From an uncultured Rhodopila sp. (GTDB lineage: Bacteria; Pseudomonadota; Alphaproteobacteria; Acetobacterales; Acetobacteraceae): a DNA stretch of 64,000 bases. Positions 10,975 through 18,370 of the stretch are shown in pieces. The stretch covers positions 62,001 through 126,000 of the forward strand of contig CAINOE010000124.1 in the NCBI GenBank assembly GCA_903851415.1, written 5' to 3'. The notes under the pieces were generated by a model, which saw only the letters and a list, made by a program, of their open reading frames with translations, did not search any database and was not told where the DNA came from. Within the stretch, counting starts at the first letter, position 1. Each line of letters starts with the position of its first letter. The position numbers and the translations under genes were made by a program.

Positions 10975-11640
10975 ATGAGCAATACAGGCTCGCGCAACAA
11001 CGACGTTGACCTCGATTGCCTTGACGATTTTTTATTATCGGACCGCGTGTCTGCCAGTTGCATGGGCTTGTCCGATCTTGACGGATTTTTAACCGGCATC
11101 GCGGTGGGACCGGAGTTGATTCTGCCGTCGGAATGGATGCCCGTCATTTGGGGCAGTGACGCTCCGGAGTTCGCGAGCGTCGATGAAGCGATAAAAATCC
11201 TCGGGACGATCATGTCCCGCTACGTCGAGATCGTCGCGCGTCTTGACGCCGATCCCGACGGCTTCGACCCGGTGTTTTGGGAAGGACCGGAGGGCGGCGT
11301 GGTGGCAGACGACTGGGCTGCCGGATTTCTGGATGCGGTCAGGCTCCGAGCGGCGGCGTGGGAGCCGCTCGTGCTGCAACCGGCTTCCCGTGCTTTGCTC
11401 ATTCCGATGCTGCTTCTCGACACCGAGGACGACGATCGTCCGCCGCTCAGCGGGCACTCACTCGGGGAAAACGAAATGAATGAACCGGACGCCAGGATCT
11501 CTGAAATCATTCCCGCAAGCGTCCTTGGTATCCGCGCGTTTTGGCGAAAGCATGGTGTCGGCACGACAACGAGGGATGGACAGGCGAGAAGGGGATCGGG
11601 CACCCGTCCTCGGCGCAGGTCATGCGGGTCATTACGCTGA
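10975..11640 (+). CDS. UPF0149/YecA-family protein
   Basis: About 221 aa. The first 150 residues match the UPF0149 (YgfB/YecA) family: a short acidic N-terminus, then CMGLSDLDGFLTGIAVGPELILPSEWMPVIWG, which is a family signature. Many members end in a SEC-C zinc motif (CPCGSGKKYK type). Here the C-terminus is Arg-rich (QARRGSGTRPRRRSCGSLR) and lacks it, so the tail may have decayed or shifted frame. The ATG at 10975 was chosen because upstream in-frame codons add unrelated sequence. Function of the family is poorly defined. Confidence 0.75.
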   Translation: MSNTGSRNNDVDLDCLDDFLLSDRVSASCMGLSDLDGFLTGIAVGPELILPSEWMPVIWGSDAPEFASVDEAIKILGTIMSRYVEIVARLDADPDGFDPVFWEGPEGGVVADDWAAGFLDAVRLRAAAWEPLVLQPASRALLIPMLLLDTEDDDRPPLSGHSLGENEMNEPDARISEIIPASVLGIRAFWRKHGVGTTTRDGQARRGSGTRPRRRSCGSLR

Positions 11641-12018
11641 ACATCCGCACAGGCGGCGCTCGGCAAAGAGTGCAGTATGATTGCGATCATCTCTGTCCCG
11701 CGTGGTGCCCGCCGCCAAAGTATCCGAAGTATATTGCCGCACTTTGCGTCGCCAACGACAAACCCGGCGGCTACCGGGAAGATCAGGGACAGCGGGTCGC
11801 GACCCTCGCGTCTGCGATTTCGCATGGGTATTATCGCACGCACACGGGATTAAATCGCGAAATATGCGGCCGAAATCGGATTTGATGGTCGTATCGGACT
11901 GATAACGGTACCGTCCGGCGCGATATCGATATTCGCTGGTTACAATCGATATCGGCCAAATGCAGCGCTATCAACCCGGCAATCCCCCGTTCATCCTAAA
12001 TCACCAGCACCCTGTCTT
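11641..12018. other. Non-coding stretch between convergent genes
   Basis: About 380 bp with no gene I can support. It contains a small palindromic element at 11921-11954: arms CGATATCGAT and ATCGATATCG around a 14-nt AT-rich loop. It lies between the 3' ends of two convergent genes, so a terminator or binding-site role is possible but unproven. Base composition is lower in GC than the flanks. Confidence 0.45.
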
Positions 12019-14157
12019 TCATTTTCCTGGCGTCCGCCCGGCCAGCCGAAGATCCTTGGTATTGAACTCGGTCTGCCGCTCGCCGGTGATCAGTTGAACG
12101 CCGACACGGTAAGTCAGGTAGGACCATAGCCATCCCAGCATAACCGCAATGCGGCTCCGCGTGCCCAGCATGAAGAAGACATGCACCGCACCCCACAGCC
12201 ACCAGGCGACGGAGCCCGAAAGCGTCGTCCAGCCGAAATCCGCGACCGCTTGCCGTCGCCCGATGGTGGCCAGGCTGCCGCGTGACTGATAGCGGAACGG
12301 CGGCGGCGGCGCATGGCCGCGCAACCGGGCCCGAAGCACCGAAGCAACATAGACGCCGCCCTGCTTGGCGGCGGGAGCAACGCCGGGCACGGCTGATCCA
12401 TCCGAAGTGATCGCCGCCGTGTCACCAATGGCGAAAACCTCCGGCCATTCCGGAACCGAAAGATCAGCCGCCACCTTCAGCCGCCCGGCGCGATCCGGCT
12501 CCTGGTTCAGCCACATCGCAGCCGGCGAGGCGACCACGCCAGCCGCCCAGATGATGGTTGCCGCCTCGATACGCGCTCCGTTCACCACCGCTCCGGCTTG
12601 ATCGATGTCTTCGACGCGGCTGCCGACACGCACGTCAACGCCAAGGCTTTCAAGCGCCCGGCGGGCGGCGGCCGAGAGCGTCTCGGGAAACGACGGCAGC
12701 ACCCGATCTCCCGACTGCACCAGGATAATGCGCGCGCTCGCAGGATCGATCCGGCGATATTCCCCGGCAAGCCCGTGCCTCGCCAGCTCCGCGATCGCAC
12801 CCGCGAGTTCGACGCCGGTCGGGCCGCCGCCGCAGATGACGAAGGTGAGACATCTGGCCTGCTCCTCGGGGTCCTCGGCGAGTTCGGCCCGTTCGAAAGC
12901 CCCGAGGATCCGGCCGCGCATGGCGACGGCATCCTCGACGAACTTGAGGCCGGGCGCATAGGCCGCCCATCGATCTTTGCCGAAATATCCGTGGCTGGCT
13001 CCCGTCGCCAGCACCAGGTAGTCGTATCGGATCTCGCGGCCCTCGACGTGAACCAGCCGGCGGACCGGATCGACCCCGGTGACCGTCCCGCACAGTGCCG
13101 TCACCTCAGGGTCATCGCGGAAAACAGAACGGATCGGCACCGCAATATCTCCCGGCGACAGGCTCGCCGTGGCGACCTGATAAAGCAGCGGCTGGAACAG
13201 GTGATAGTTTCGACGATCAATCAAGGTGACGCGGACCCGCTCGCGGCGCAGGCCGCCGGCGCACGCCATGCCCCCGAAGCCCGCCCCGACGATCACGACA
13301 TGGGGCGCGTCTTCGTCCGGACGCCGCGGCCCTTCGGCCAGTGCATCTGAGAGCAACCGGTCCAGCGACAGCGCCCCCGGTCCGGAGACAGCGAGCAAGG
13401 CGAGCAAAAGCGGAGCATACAGGCTGACGCCTTCGTCGGGGGCCATCATCCAGGTCCCCGACAGGGTGAGCAGCAGCACGACGGCCGCAACCGGGGTCGC
13501 CAGGCCTGCCGCAATGCAGAAGGCCAACGGCCATGCCAGCAGCCTCGGCAGCGCCGCCATGGTCTCGACCGGAAAGAATGCTCCGGGCAGCGGCAAACCG
13601 GCCACTGCGGCGGCAAGCCAAACACGCAGCAGCAGCCGCAACCATGGGCCGGCCGCGCGCTCGAGCCATACGCCGGCGGCTATGGCCTCAGCCGCCAGCG
13701 GAAGCGCGCTTTCACGGACGCCTTTCGCAAACAGGCGATCGAGCGACAGAGGGCCGGCGCCGTGGATAGCATACCAGGCGAACAGAAACGCCCAGAACAG
13801 GGTCTCATCCAGGTGCTGGTAGCTGAACTGGATCACCAGCGACAGCAGCAGCATCGCCAGGGCCGCCGGCCGCACAAACAGACCCGCCGCCAGCAGTATC
13901 GATCCGCCAACTTCGATGCCGGCGCCGAGAACGGCCGCGATATGCGGATCGAGCCAGCTCACCGGGTATTCCTGCTGTGCCAGTGTGAGCGCGAGCGGCC
14001 AGTTGCCGAGTTTCAGCATGCCCGAGGTGAAGAAGGCGCCGGCGAGGGAAAGCCGCACAAACAGATCGACAAACGGCGCGGCCAGCCGCATACCGGCCCG
14101 GACAACGCCGATGGCGGCGCGCAAAGGCACCTGCACGGCGGCACTCACGCGAGCCAC
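12019..14157 (-). CDS. DoxX-DoxX-type II NADH dehydrogenase fusion
   Basis: A 712-aa protein in three parts. Residues about 30-145 and 165-275 are two DoxX-like membrane modules; each ends in a G-x-LSLDR motif (GPLSLDR, GALSLDR), suggesting internal duplication. Residues from about 286 form a complete NDH-2-like pyridine-nucleotide oxidoreductase with FAD motif GAGFGG (291-296), NADH-binding GGGPTG (443-448) and FAIGDTAA near the C-terminus, then a membrane-binding helix region (WWLWGAVHVFFMLG). It should oxidise NADH at the inner membrane and pass electrons to quinone; the DoxX part may be its membrane partner. It is the last gene of the debranching-enzyme operon. Confidence 0.88.
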   Translation of the reverse strand: MARVSAAVQVPLRAAIGVVRAGMRLAAPFVDLFVRLSLAGAFFTSGMLKLGNWPLALTLAQQEYPVSWLDPHIAAVLGAGIEVGGSILLAAGLFVRPAALAMLLLSLVIQFSYQHLDETLFWAFLFAWYAIHGAGPLSLDRLFAKGVRESALPLAAEAIAAGVWLERAAGPWLRLLLRVWLAAAVAGLPLPGAFFPVETMAALPRLLAWPLAFCIAAGLATPVAAVVLLLTLSGTWMMAPDEGVSLYAPLLLALLAVSGPGALSLDRLLSDALAEGPRRPDEDAPHVVIVGAGFGGMACAGGLRRERVRVTLIDRRNYHLFQPLLYQVATASLSPGDIAVPIRSVFRDDPEVTALCGTVTGVDPVRRLVHVEGREIRYDYLVLATGASHGYFGKDRWAAYAPGLKFVEDAVAMRGRILGAFERAELAEDPEEQARCLTFVICGGGPTGVELAGAIAELARHGLAGEYRRIDPASARIILVQSGDRVLPSFPETLSAAARRALESLGVDVRVGSRVEDIDQAGAVVNGARIEAATIIWAAGVVASPAAMWLNQEPDRAGRLKVAADLSVPEWPEVFAIGDTAAITSDGSAVPGVAPAAKQGGVYVASVLRARLRGHAPPPPFRYQSRGSLATIGRRQAVADFGWTTLSGSVAWWLWGAVHVFFMLGTRSRIAVMLGWLWSYLTYRVGVQLITGERQTEFNTKDLRLAGRTPGK

Positions 14158-14384
14158 CCGCTATTGAGCGCGCCGGGCGGCACGGCACCGAGCCTCTGCG
14201 CGATCACGCTCAGCACACAACCCGCCCACAACAGGTGGTCCGGCCGGTTCTCAGGATAGCCGACTATCTCGATGACCGCCGTCATGCCGCTCCGAATAAC
14301 CGGGCCAGGCGACCGGGACGGGATGCTGATCAAGACATTCAGGCCATAGGCACTGCGTTGAAGCCGGCTGGATCTTGAGGGCAT
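14145..14384 (-). CDS. Small hypothetical protein (79 aa)
   Basis: Fills the gap between the VOC gene and the DoxX-NDH2 gene. The ATG at 14384 is preceded by a good Shine-Dalgarno (AAAGGAG, 7-8 nt spacing) and the end overlaps the next start by 13 bp, which fits an operon member. A longer version from 14417 would overlap the VOC stop by ATGA. I do not recognise the protein: an Arg/Ser-rich N-terminus, then a mixed hydrophobic stretch (HLLWAGCVLSVIAQRLG). It might instead be non-coding leader. Confidence 0.4.
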   Translation of the reverse strand: MPSRSSRLQRSAYGLNVLISIPSRSPGPVIRSGMTAVIEIVGYPENRPDHLLWAGCVLSVIAQRLGAVPPGALNSGWLA

Positions 14385-14413
14385 TGCCGCGATCTCCTTT
14401 GTTATAACAATAA

Positions 14414-15418
14414 TCATTGCTCGAGCATGACGGCATGCCCGTCCGGATCGAGCACCTGGACGGCGCGTATATCCCCCGGCAACTGCACGATCCCGGGCGA
14501 CACGAAGCGAACCCCTGCCTGGTCCAGCGCCGGCACCATCGTGTCCAACGACTCAACCCTGAGAACCACACGCGTGCGCCACAGATCATTCGCGCGCGCA
14601 TCGGGCGGCGGCGGCCGACCGGTCGAGGGCGCCCGGTAGTCAAGCAGCTCGATGCCCGGGCCGTCAGCCGAGACCGGTCGCAGTCCGGTAATGCGGACCA
14701 TCGCGGCAAAAGTCCCGTCCAGATTTTCCTGTCCAGGGCCACGATTGACTACCTCATAAGCCACTTTCATGCCGAGCAGCCCGGCGTAGAAGGCCTCGCT
14801 CGCCTTGGTGCCCGAGACGCTGATCGCGGTGTGGTCGATCCCCAATGTGGGACCCGAACCGGCGCCGCGCGACCAGACCGGACGCCCCTGACCGGGCGGA
14901 AAATAGATCAGCTCCAGCGGATGCCCGTCCGGATCGCGGAACTTGAAGGCGCGTACCCGTCCGTCTTCCTCAGGCAGGGTCTGCGGCCCGTTCGTCGAAA
15001 TCGGCAGAAAGTGCGTCATCCGCAAGCGGGCGTAGGCCGCATCCATGTCGGCGGCGACGATCGCGAAGTGCTGGAACCAGAGATCGTTACTTGCGGAGTC
15101 CGCCGGGAAGCCGCGGCCGGGATCCCGGAACCGGACGAATTCAACCCGGTCGCCGCCGAGCTCCATGGTCAGCGTTTCCGCCGGAACCGGAAGCCCGAGC
15201 AGTTCCTCAGCGGCCCTGTCGCCAACGATACCTCTGCCCACGCTTCGGAATCCCAGACCGTCCCGATAGAATGCTTCGGTGCGGTCGAGATCGGCGACCG
15301 TCAGACTGATCCGCTCGATGTCGATGACCGCCGCTTGCCCGCTTTGCCCCGAGGCAAGCCAAACAACGCCAAGCAGAGCGAACAGAACAGGCCGGCGGAA
15401 TGGTATGAGGTGCCTCAT
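14414..15418 (-). CDS. Exported two-domain VOC (glyoxalase/bleomycin-resistance fold) protein
   Basis: 334 aa beginning with a signal-peptide-like segment (PVLFALLGVVWLASGQSGQAA, about residues 10-30). Two VOC modules follow: about residues 32-172 (VIDIERISLTVADLDRTEAFY ... FKFRDPDGHPLELIYF) and 190-334 (LGIDHTAISVSGTKASEAFY ... VQVLDPDGHAVMLEQ). Both keep the His at the start and the DPDGH-x-x-E/M end motif, although the second ends in MLE rather than IEL. VOC enzymes are usually cytoplasmic; a periplasmic one is less common. It overlaps the upstream glucosidase gene by ATGA. Substrate unknown. Confidence 0.82.
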   Translation of the reverse strand: MRHLIPFRRPVLFALLGVVWLASGQSGQAAVIDIERISLTVADLDRTEAFYRDGLGFRSVGRGIVGDRAAEELLGLPVPAETLTMELGGDRVEFVRFRDPGRGFPADSASNDLWFQHFAIVAADMDAAYARLRMTHFLPISTNGPQTLPEEDGRVRAFKFRDPDGHPLELIYFPPGQGRPVWSRGAGSGPTLGIDHTAISVSGTKASEAFYAGLLGMKVAYEVVNRGPGQENLDGTFAAMVRITGLRPVSADGPGIELLDYRAPSTGRPPPPDARANDLWRTRVVLRVESLDTMVPALDQAGVRFVSPGIVQLPGDIRAVQVLDPDGHAVMLEQ

Positions 15419-17406
15419 CGGTCGTCTCCCTCAGCGGTGAATTCGGGCGATCGCAGGATGACCTGCAAGCGGATGAGTTCGCCCATCGACCAGGCCTGAA
15501 ACGGACAGCCGCGCGGCGTATGCGGCGGGTCGCCATCGGCGATCTCGGATACGTGCCCCAGACCCGCCGTCTCGAGGTGAGCCAGCAACGGAGCGATGAA
15601 CTCGGCCTGTGCCGTTGCGGCCGCTTCCCGCTTGTCAGTGCTCACCCGCAGCCATGCCTCGACGAACGGCCCCAGCAGCCAGGGCCAGACGGTTCCCTGA
15701 TGGTAGGCCGCATCCCGCTGCAGAGGCGAACCGCCATAGCGGGGGCGATAGTCCGGATCATTGGCGCTGAGTGAGCGCAGGCCCATCGGCGTCAACAAAC
15801 GTTCCGCGACCAGCCGCACGACGCCGGTGGCAACCTCGCCGTCGATGACCTGGAACGGAAGACCGCCGACGGCGAAGATCTGGTTCGGCCGAATCCGCGC
15901 ATCGACCGCGCCCCGGACATGATCGGCATCGACCACGTCGAACAAACCGCCGGTCTTCGGGTCGGGGAACCGCGCCGCGAATGTTCGGCCTGCGCATTCC
16001 CCAAGCACTGCCCAGCGCGCCGAACGGGCGCCGGCGATGCGGAGAGCGTTGATCCAGAGCGCCTGGACCTCGACCGGCTTGCCGATGCGAGGTGTGACGA
16101 CCCATTCGCCAACCTTGGCATCCATCCAGGTGAGTTGCACGCCCGCGACGCCGGCACGCAGCAACCCGTCCTCGTCCGCGGCGATGCCGTAGCGGGTGCC
16201 CTGTTGATACGCCGCCAAGATGGTGTCGAACGCATCGTAAAGGCGTGCCGCCCGATGCGGATCGATCGGCTGGTGCAGCCTGTCCGCCGCCGCCAGCAGT
16301 TCGTGGCTGGCGATGATGAACCAGAGCGAACTGTCAACGGCGTTGAACTCCGGCGTGCTTGCGTCATCGAGGAAGCGGTTGGGCAGCATGCCCTCGCTGA
16401 TTGTCGCCACCCAGGCATCCAGGATTTCGGCGGCCTCCGCCAGCCTGCCGCGCGCGATCATCAGGCCGCGCATCGCGATGAACGTGTCCCGTCCCCAGTC
16501 GGTGAACCACGGGAAGCCCGCCAGCAGCGTCCTGGCGCGACCGCGATCGACCAGATAGCTGTCCGCGGCGACGCCAAAATCCCCGGCGACCCGGGCGCGC
16601 CGCGTGCGTTCGATCTCAGCCAGATCGCAGGCATGCGCCTCGGGCCGCAGGTTCAGGCCGTCGCCGGCCCGAAGGATCAGCACAGCGTCTCGTCCGGGGT
16701 GCAGATCCCATGAGAAGATGCCCGGCGAGGCAAGGTCCTCGACATGATCGAGGCCCCGCTCACGCTCGGCGGTGTAAAGCACATTGCGGAACCATTGCGG
16801 TTCATGCGTGTAGCTGCCGTTCGTCAGGGCGGCGACCGCAGGCAGATCGCCGTACGGCCGCCAGGACACGTTGCCGGCTTGGGTGAGCGCGGCAAAATTG
16901 AACGCGGCGTTCTCCCGGTGCAGCGCATGGTAATCGCGCCCCGACAGCAGCGGGCGCAGGCGGAGCCGGCATGATGGGCTGCCCGCCGGCAGGCGCCAGC
17001 GCAGAACGGTTTCGCACGTATCGCGCGCAACGAAGATTTCCTGCCGAACCGTCATGCCGGCCGAAATCCGGAACGTCCATGTCGGCCAGGGCGTGTGCTC
17101 GAACGCCACGATCCACCGCCAGCCGTCGGGATGGAGAATATCGGGGAGGTAAAGGCTGGTGGACAGCGCGACGATTCCGTTATTGGTCTCGACCTCGGCT
17201 TCGACGCCGTTGACCTGAACGACGCGCCCGGTTGGCGGCGTCGTCGCGGTCAGCAGCAACGCCTGGTATCGGCGGGTCCGCGGACCCCGGACCGGACCGG
17301 ACGCAAATCCGCCCAACCCATCGGCTTCGAGCCATTCGGCGTCCGACCCCGGGTCGCAAGCGGAAACTTCAGCCGGCTTCGGCGGCGGGAAAGGGGTTGG
17401 TTGCAT
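15415..17406 (-). CDS. Amylo-alpha-1,6-glucosidase (glycogen-debranching-type, GDE_C)
   Basis: About 663 aa. The N-terminal beta-sandwich domain opens with EWLEADGLGGFASGPVRGPRTRRYQALL, the signature of bacterial glycogen-debranching N-domains. The C-terminal (alpha/alpha)6 domain carries FPWFTDWGRDTFIAMRGL and, later, AAYHQGTVWPWLLGPF, the conserved GDE_C active-site region. It likely hydrolyses alpha-1,6 branches of glycogen or related glucans. The ATG at 17406 is best placed after GGGAG. It starts a four-gene minus-strand operon running into the VOC, small ORF and DoxX-NDH2 genes. Confidence 0.9.
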   Translation of the reverse strand: MQPTPFPPPKPAEVSACDPGSDAEWLEADGLGGFASGPVRGPRTRRYQALLLTATTPPTGRVVQVNGVEAEVETNNGIVALSTSLYLPDILHPDGWRWIVAFEHTPWPTWTFRISAGMTVRQEIFVARDTCETVLRWRLPAGSPSCRLRLRPLLSGRDYHALHRENAAFNFAALTQAGNVSWRPYGDLPAVAALTNGSYTHEPQWFRNVLYTAERERGLDHVEDLASPGIFSWDLHPGRDAVLILRAGDGLNLRPEAHACDLAEIERTRRARVAGDFGVAADSYLVDRGRARTLLAGFPWFTDWGRDTFIAMRGLMIARGRLAEAAEILDAWVATISEGMLPNRFLDDASTPEFNAVDSSLWFIIASHELLAAADRLHQPIDPHRAARLYDAFDTILAAYQQGTRYGIAADEDGLLRAGVAGVQLTWMDAKVGEWVVTPRIGKPVEVQALWINALRIAGARSARWAVLGECAGRTFAARFPDPKTGGLFDVVDADHVRGAVDARIRPNQIFAVGGLPFQVIDGEVATGVVRLVAERLLTPMGLRSLSANDPDYRPRYGGSPLQRDAAYHQGTVWPWLLGPFVEAWLRVSTDKREAAATAQAEFIAPLLAHLETAGLGHVSEIADGDPPHTPRGCPFQAWSMGELIRLQVILRSPEFTAEGDDR

Positions 17407-17553
17407 TCGCATTCTCCCGCGCGGCCGTTGTTGCTCCCCCGATCCTGTCGGGACGGGAACGCCGGCACGGCAAACAGTCGATATTATAGCAACATACCGT
17501 AATGCGGTTGAATGGCCGGGCGTCAACCGCCCGGCCCCCTGCGACGAAACGGA

Positions 17554-17946
17554 TCAGTTACCACCGCCTTCGTAACTGAACTGCCACTTCGGCAACGCCG
17601 CCATTTCCGCCTTCGTTGCGGACATGCTCGCCTTGTCGGCCTTCAGAGAGATGTGGCTGAGCGGGACGACGACCAGCTTGTCCCCCCCACCGACGAACCC
17701 GCCGACGGAAAGCACCGCCAGCGGCTCCGACACCGTATCCTTTACCAGAATATCCTCGAGCTTGCCGAGGTCCTCGCCCTGATCGTTGTAGACTTCAGTG
17801 CCGATCAGCTTGCTGGCGCGCAGGCTGTGGGTCTGGGCGACCATTGCACTGGGGCTCTGCGACTGGGCCGACGCAGGCGTGATGATGGAGGGAGCGAACA
17901 TCAGCGCCAGCGCGGCTGCGGTCAGTACTGTGGTGAGTTTTTTCAT
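17554..17946 (-). CDS. Exported PRC-barrel domain protein
   Basis: 130 aa with a signal peptide (KKLTTVLTAAALALMFAPSI, cleavage near PASAQ) and a single PRC-barrel domain (LRASKLIGTEVYNDQGEDLGKLEDILV split by a turn, then LVVVPLSHISL). PRC-barrel proteins with a signal peptide are common in alphaproteobacteria and often induced under stress, but no catalytic activity is expected. The ATG at 17946 is preferred over an upstream in-frame ATG because it begins the signal peptide. It lies 147 bp upstream of the debranching-enzyme gene on the same strand. Confidence 0.85.
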   Translation of the reverse strand: MKKLTTVLTAAALALMFAPSIITPASAQSQSPSAMVAQTHSLRASKLIGTEVYNDQGEDLGKLEDILVKDTVSEPLAVLSVGGFVGGGDKLVVVPLSHISLKADKASMSATKAEMAALPKWQFSYEGGGN

Positions 17947-18042
17947 GTTGTCCTCAGAGTTTTGCGATGCACCGATAGGTGACACGCTGTGAGCGATAAC
18001 CTGGTGTTTCCCGGTTTACGCGTTTGTCACAGCGGTCGGTCG

Positions 18043-18325
18043 ATGGCCCCATCCAGGGCGCACCGGGACACTCGCAGACGGCCCCGGGCGGGGGAAATGC
18101 CGTTGGGGCATGGTTTGGATGACCCTTCGGCATCGTTGACGGTGTCGCCGGATCTCTATCGCCGCTTCACCGCCCGGCATGGCAAATCAATCGGCGACCG
18201 CCGGGCCGGGGAAAGACGGCCGCCCGCTTCAACGATGCCGGAGGGTCATCCAAACCATAACTCAACGGCATTTACGCCGCCCGGGGCTATCTGCAAATCT
18301 GTCTGCACGCCAGGAACGGGGGCAC
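18043..18325. repeat. Long imperfect palindrome upstream of the glycosidase operon
   Basis: Core arms 18081-18139 and 18229-18287 (59 bp each) are nearly exact reverse complements, with a few mismatches and one compensated indel, around an 89-bp spacer. Weaker complementarity continues outward to about 18043 and 18325. The whole lies in the non-coding 17947-18370 gap between the divergent PRC-barrel and glycosidase genes. It may be a miniature inverted-repeat element or a structured leader. I see no transposase and no certain target-site duplication. Confidence 0.75.
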
Positions 18326-18370
18326 AGCCCGCACAAAGCCGGTCCCATCAGGTCGCCGAAGGATCATAGA

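Noticed and set aside
11541-11885. Plus-strand frame overlapping the end of the UPF0149 gene
   Set aside because: No ribosome-binding site and no SEC-C motif that would mark it as a shifted C-terminus.
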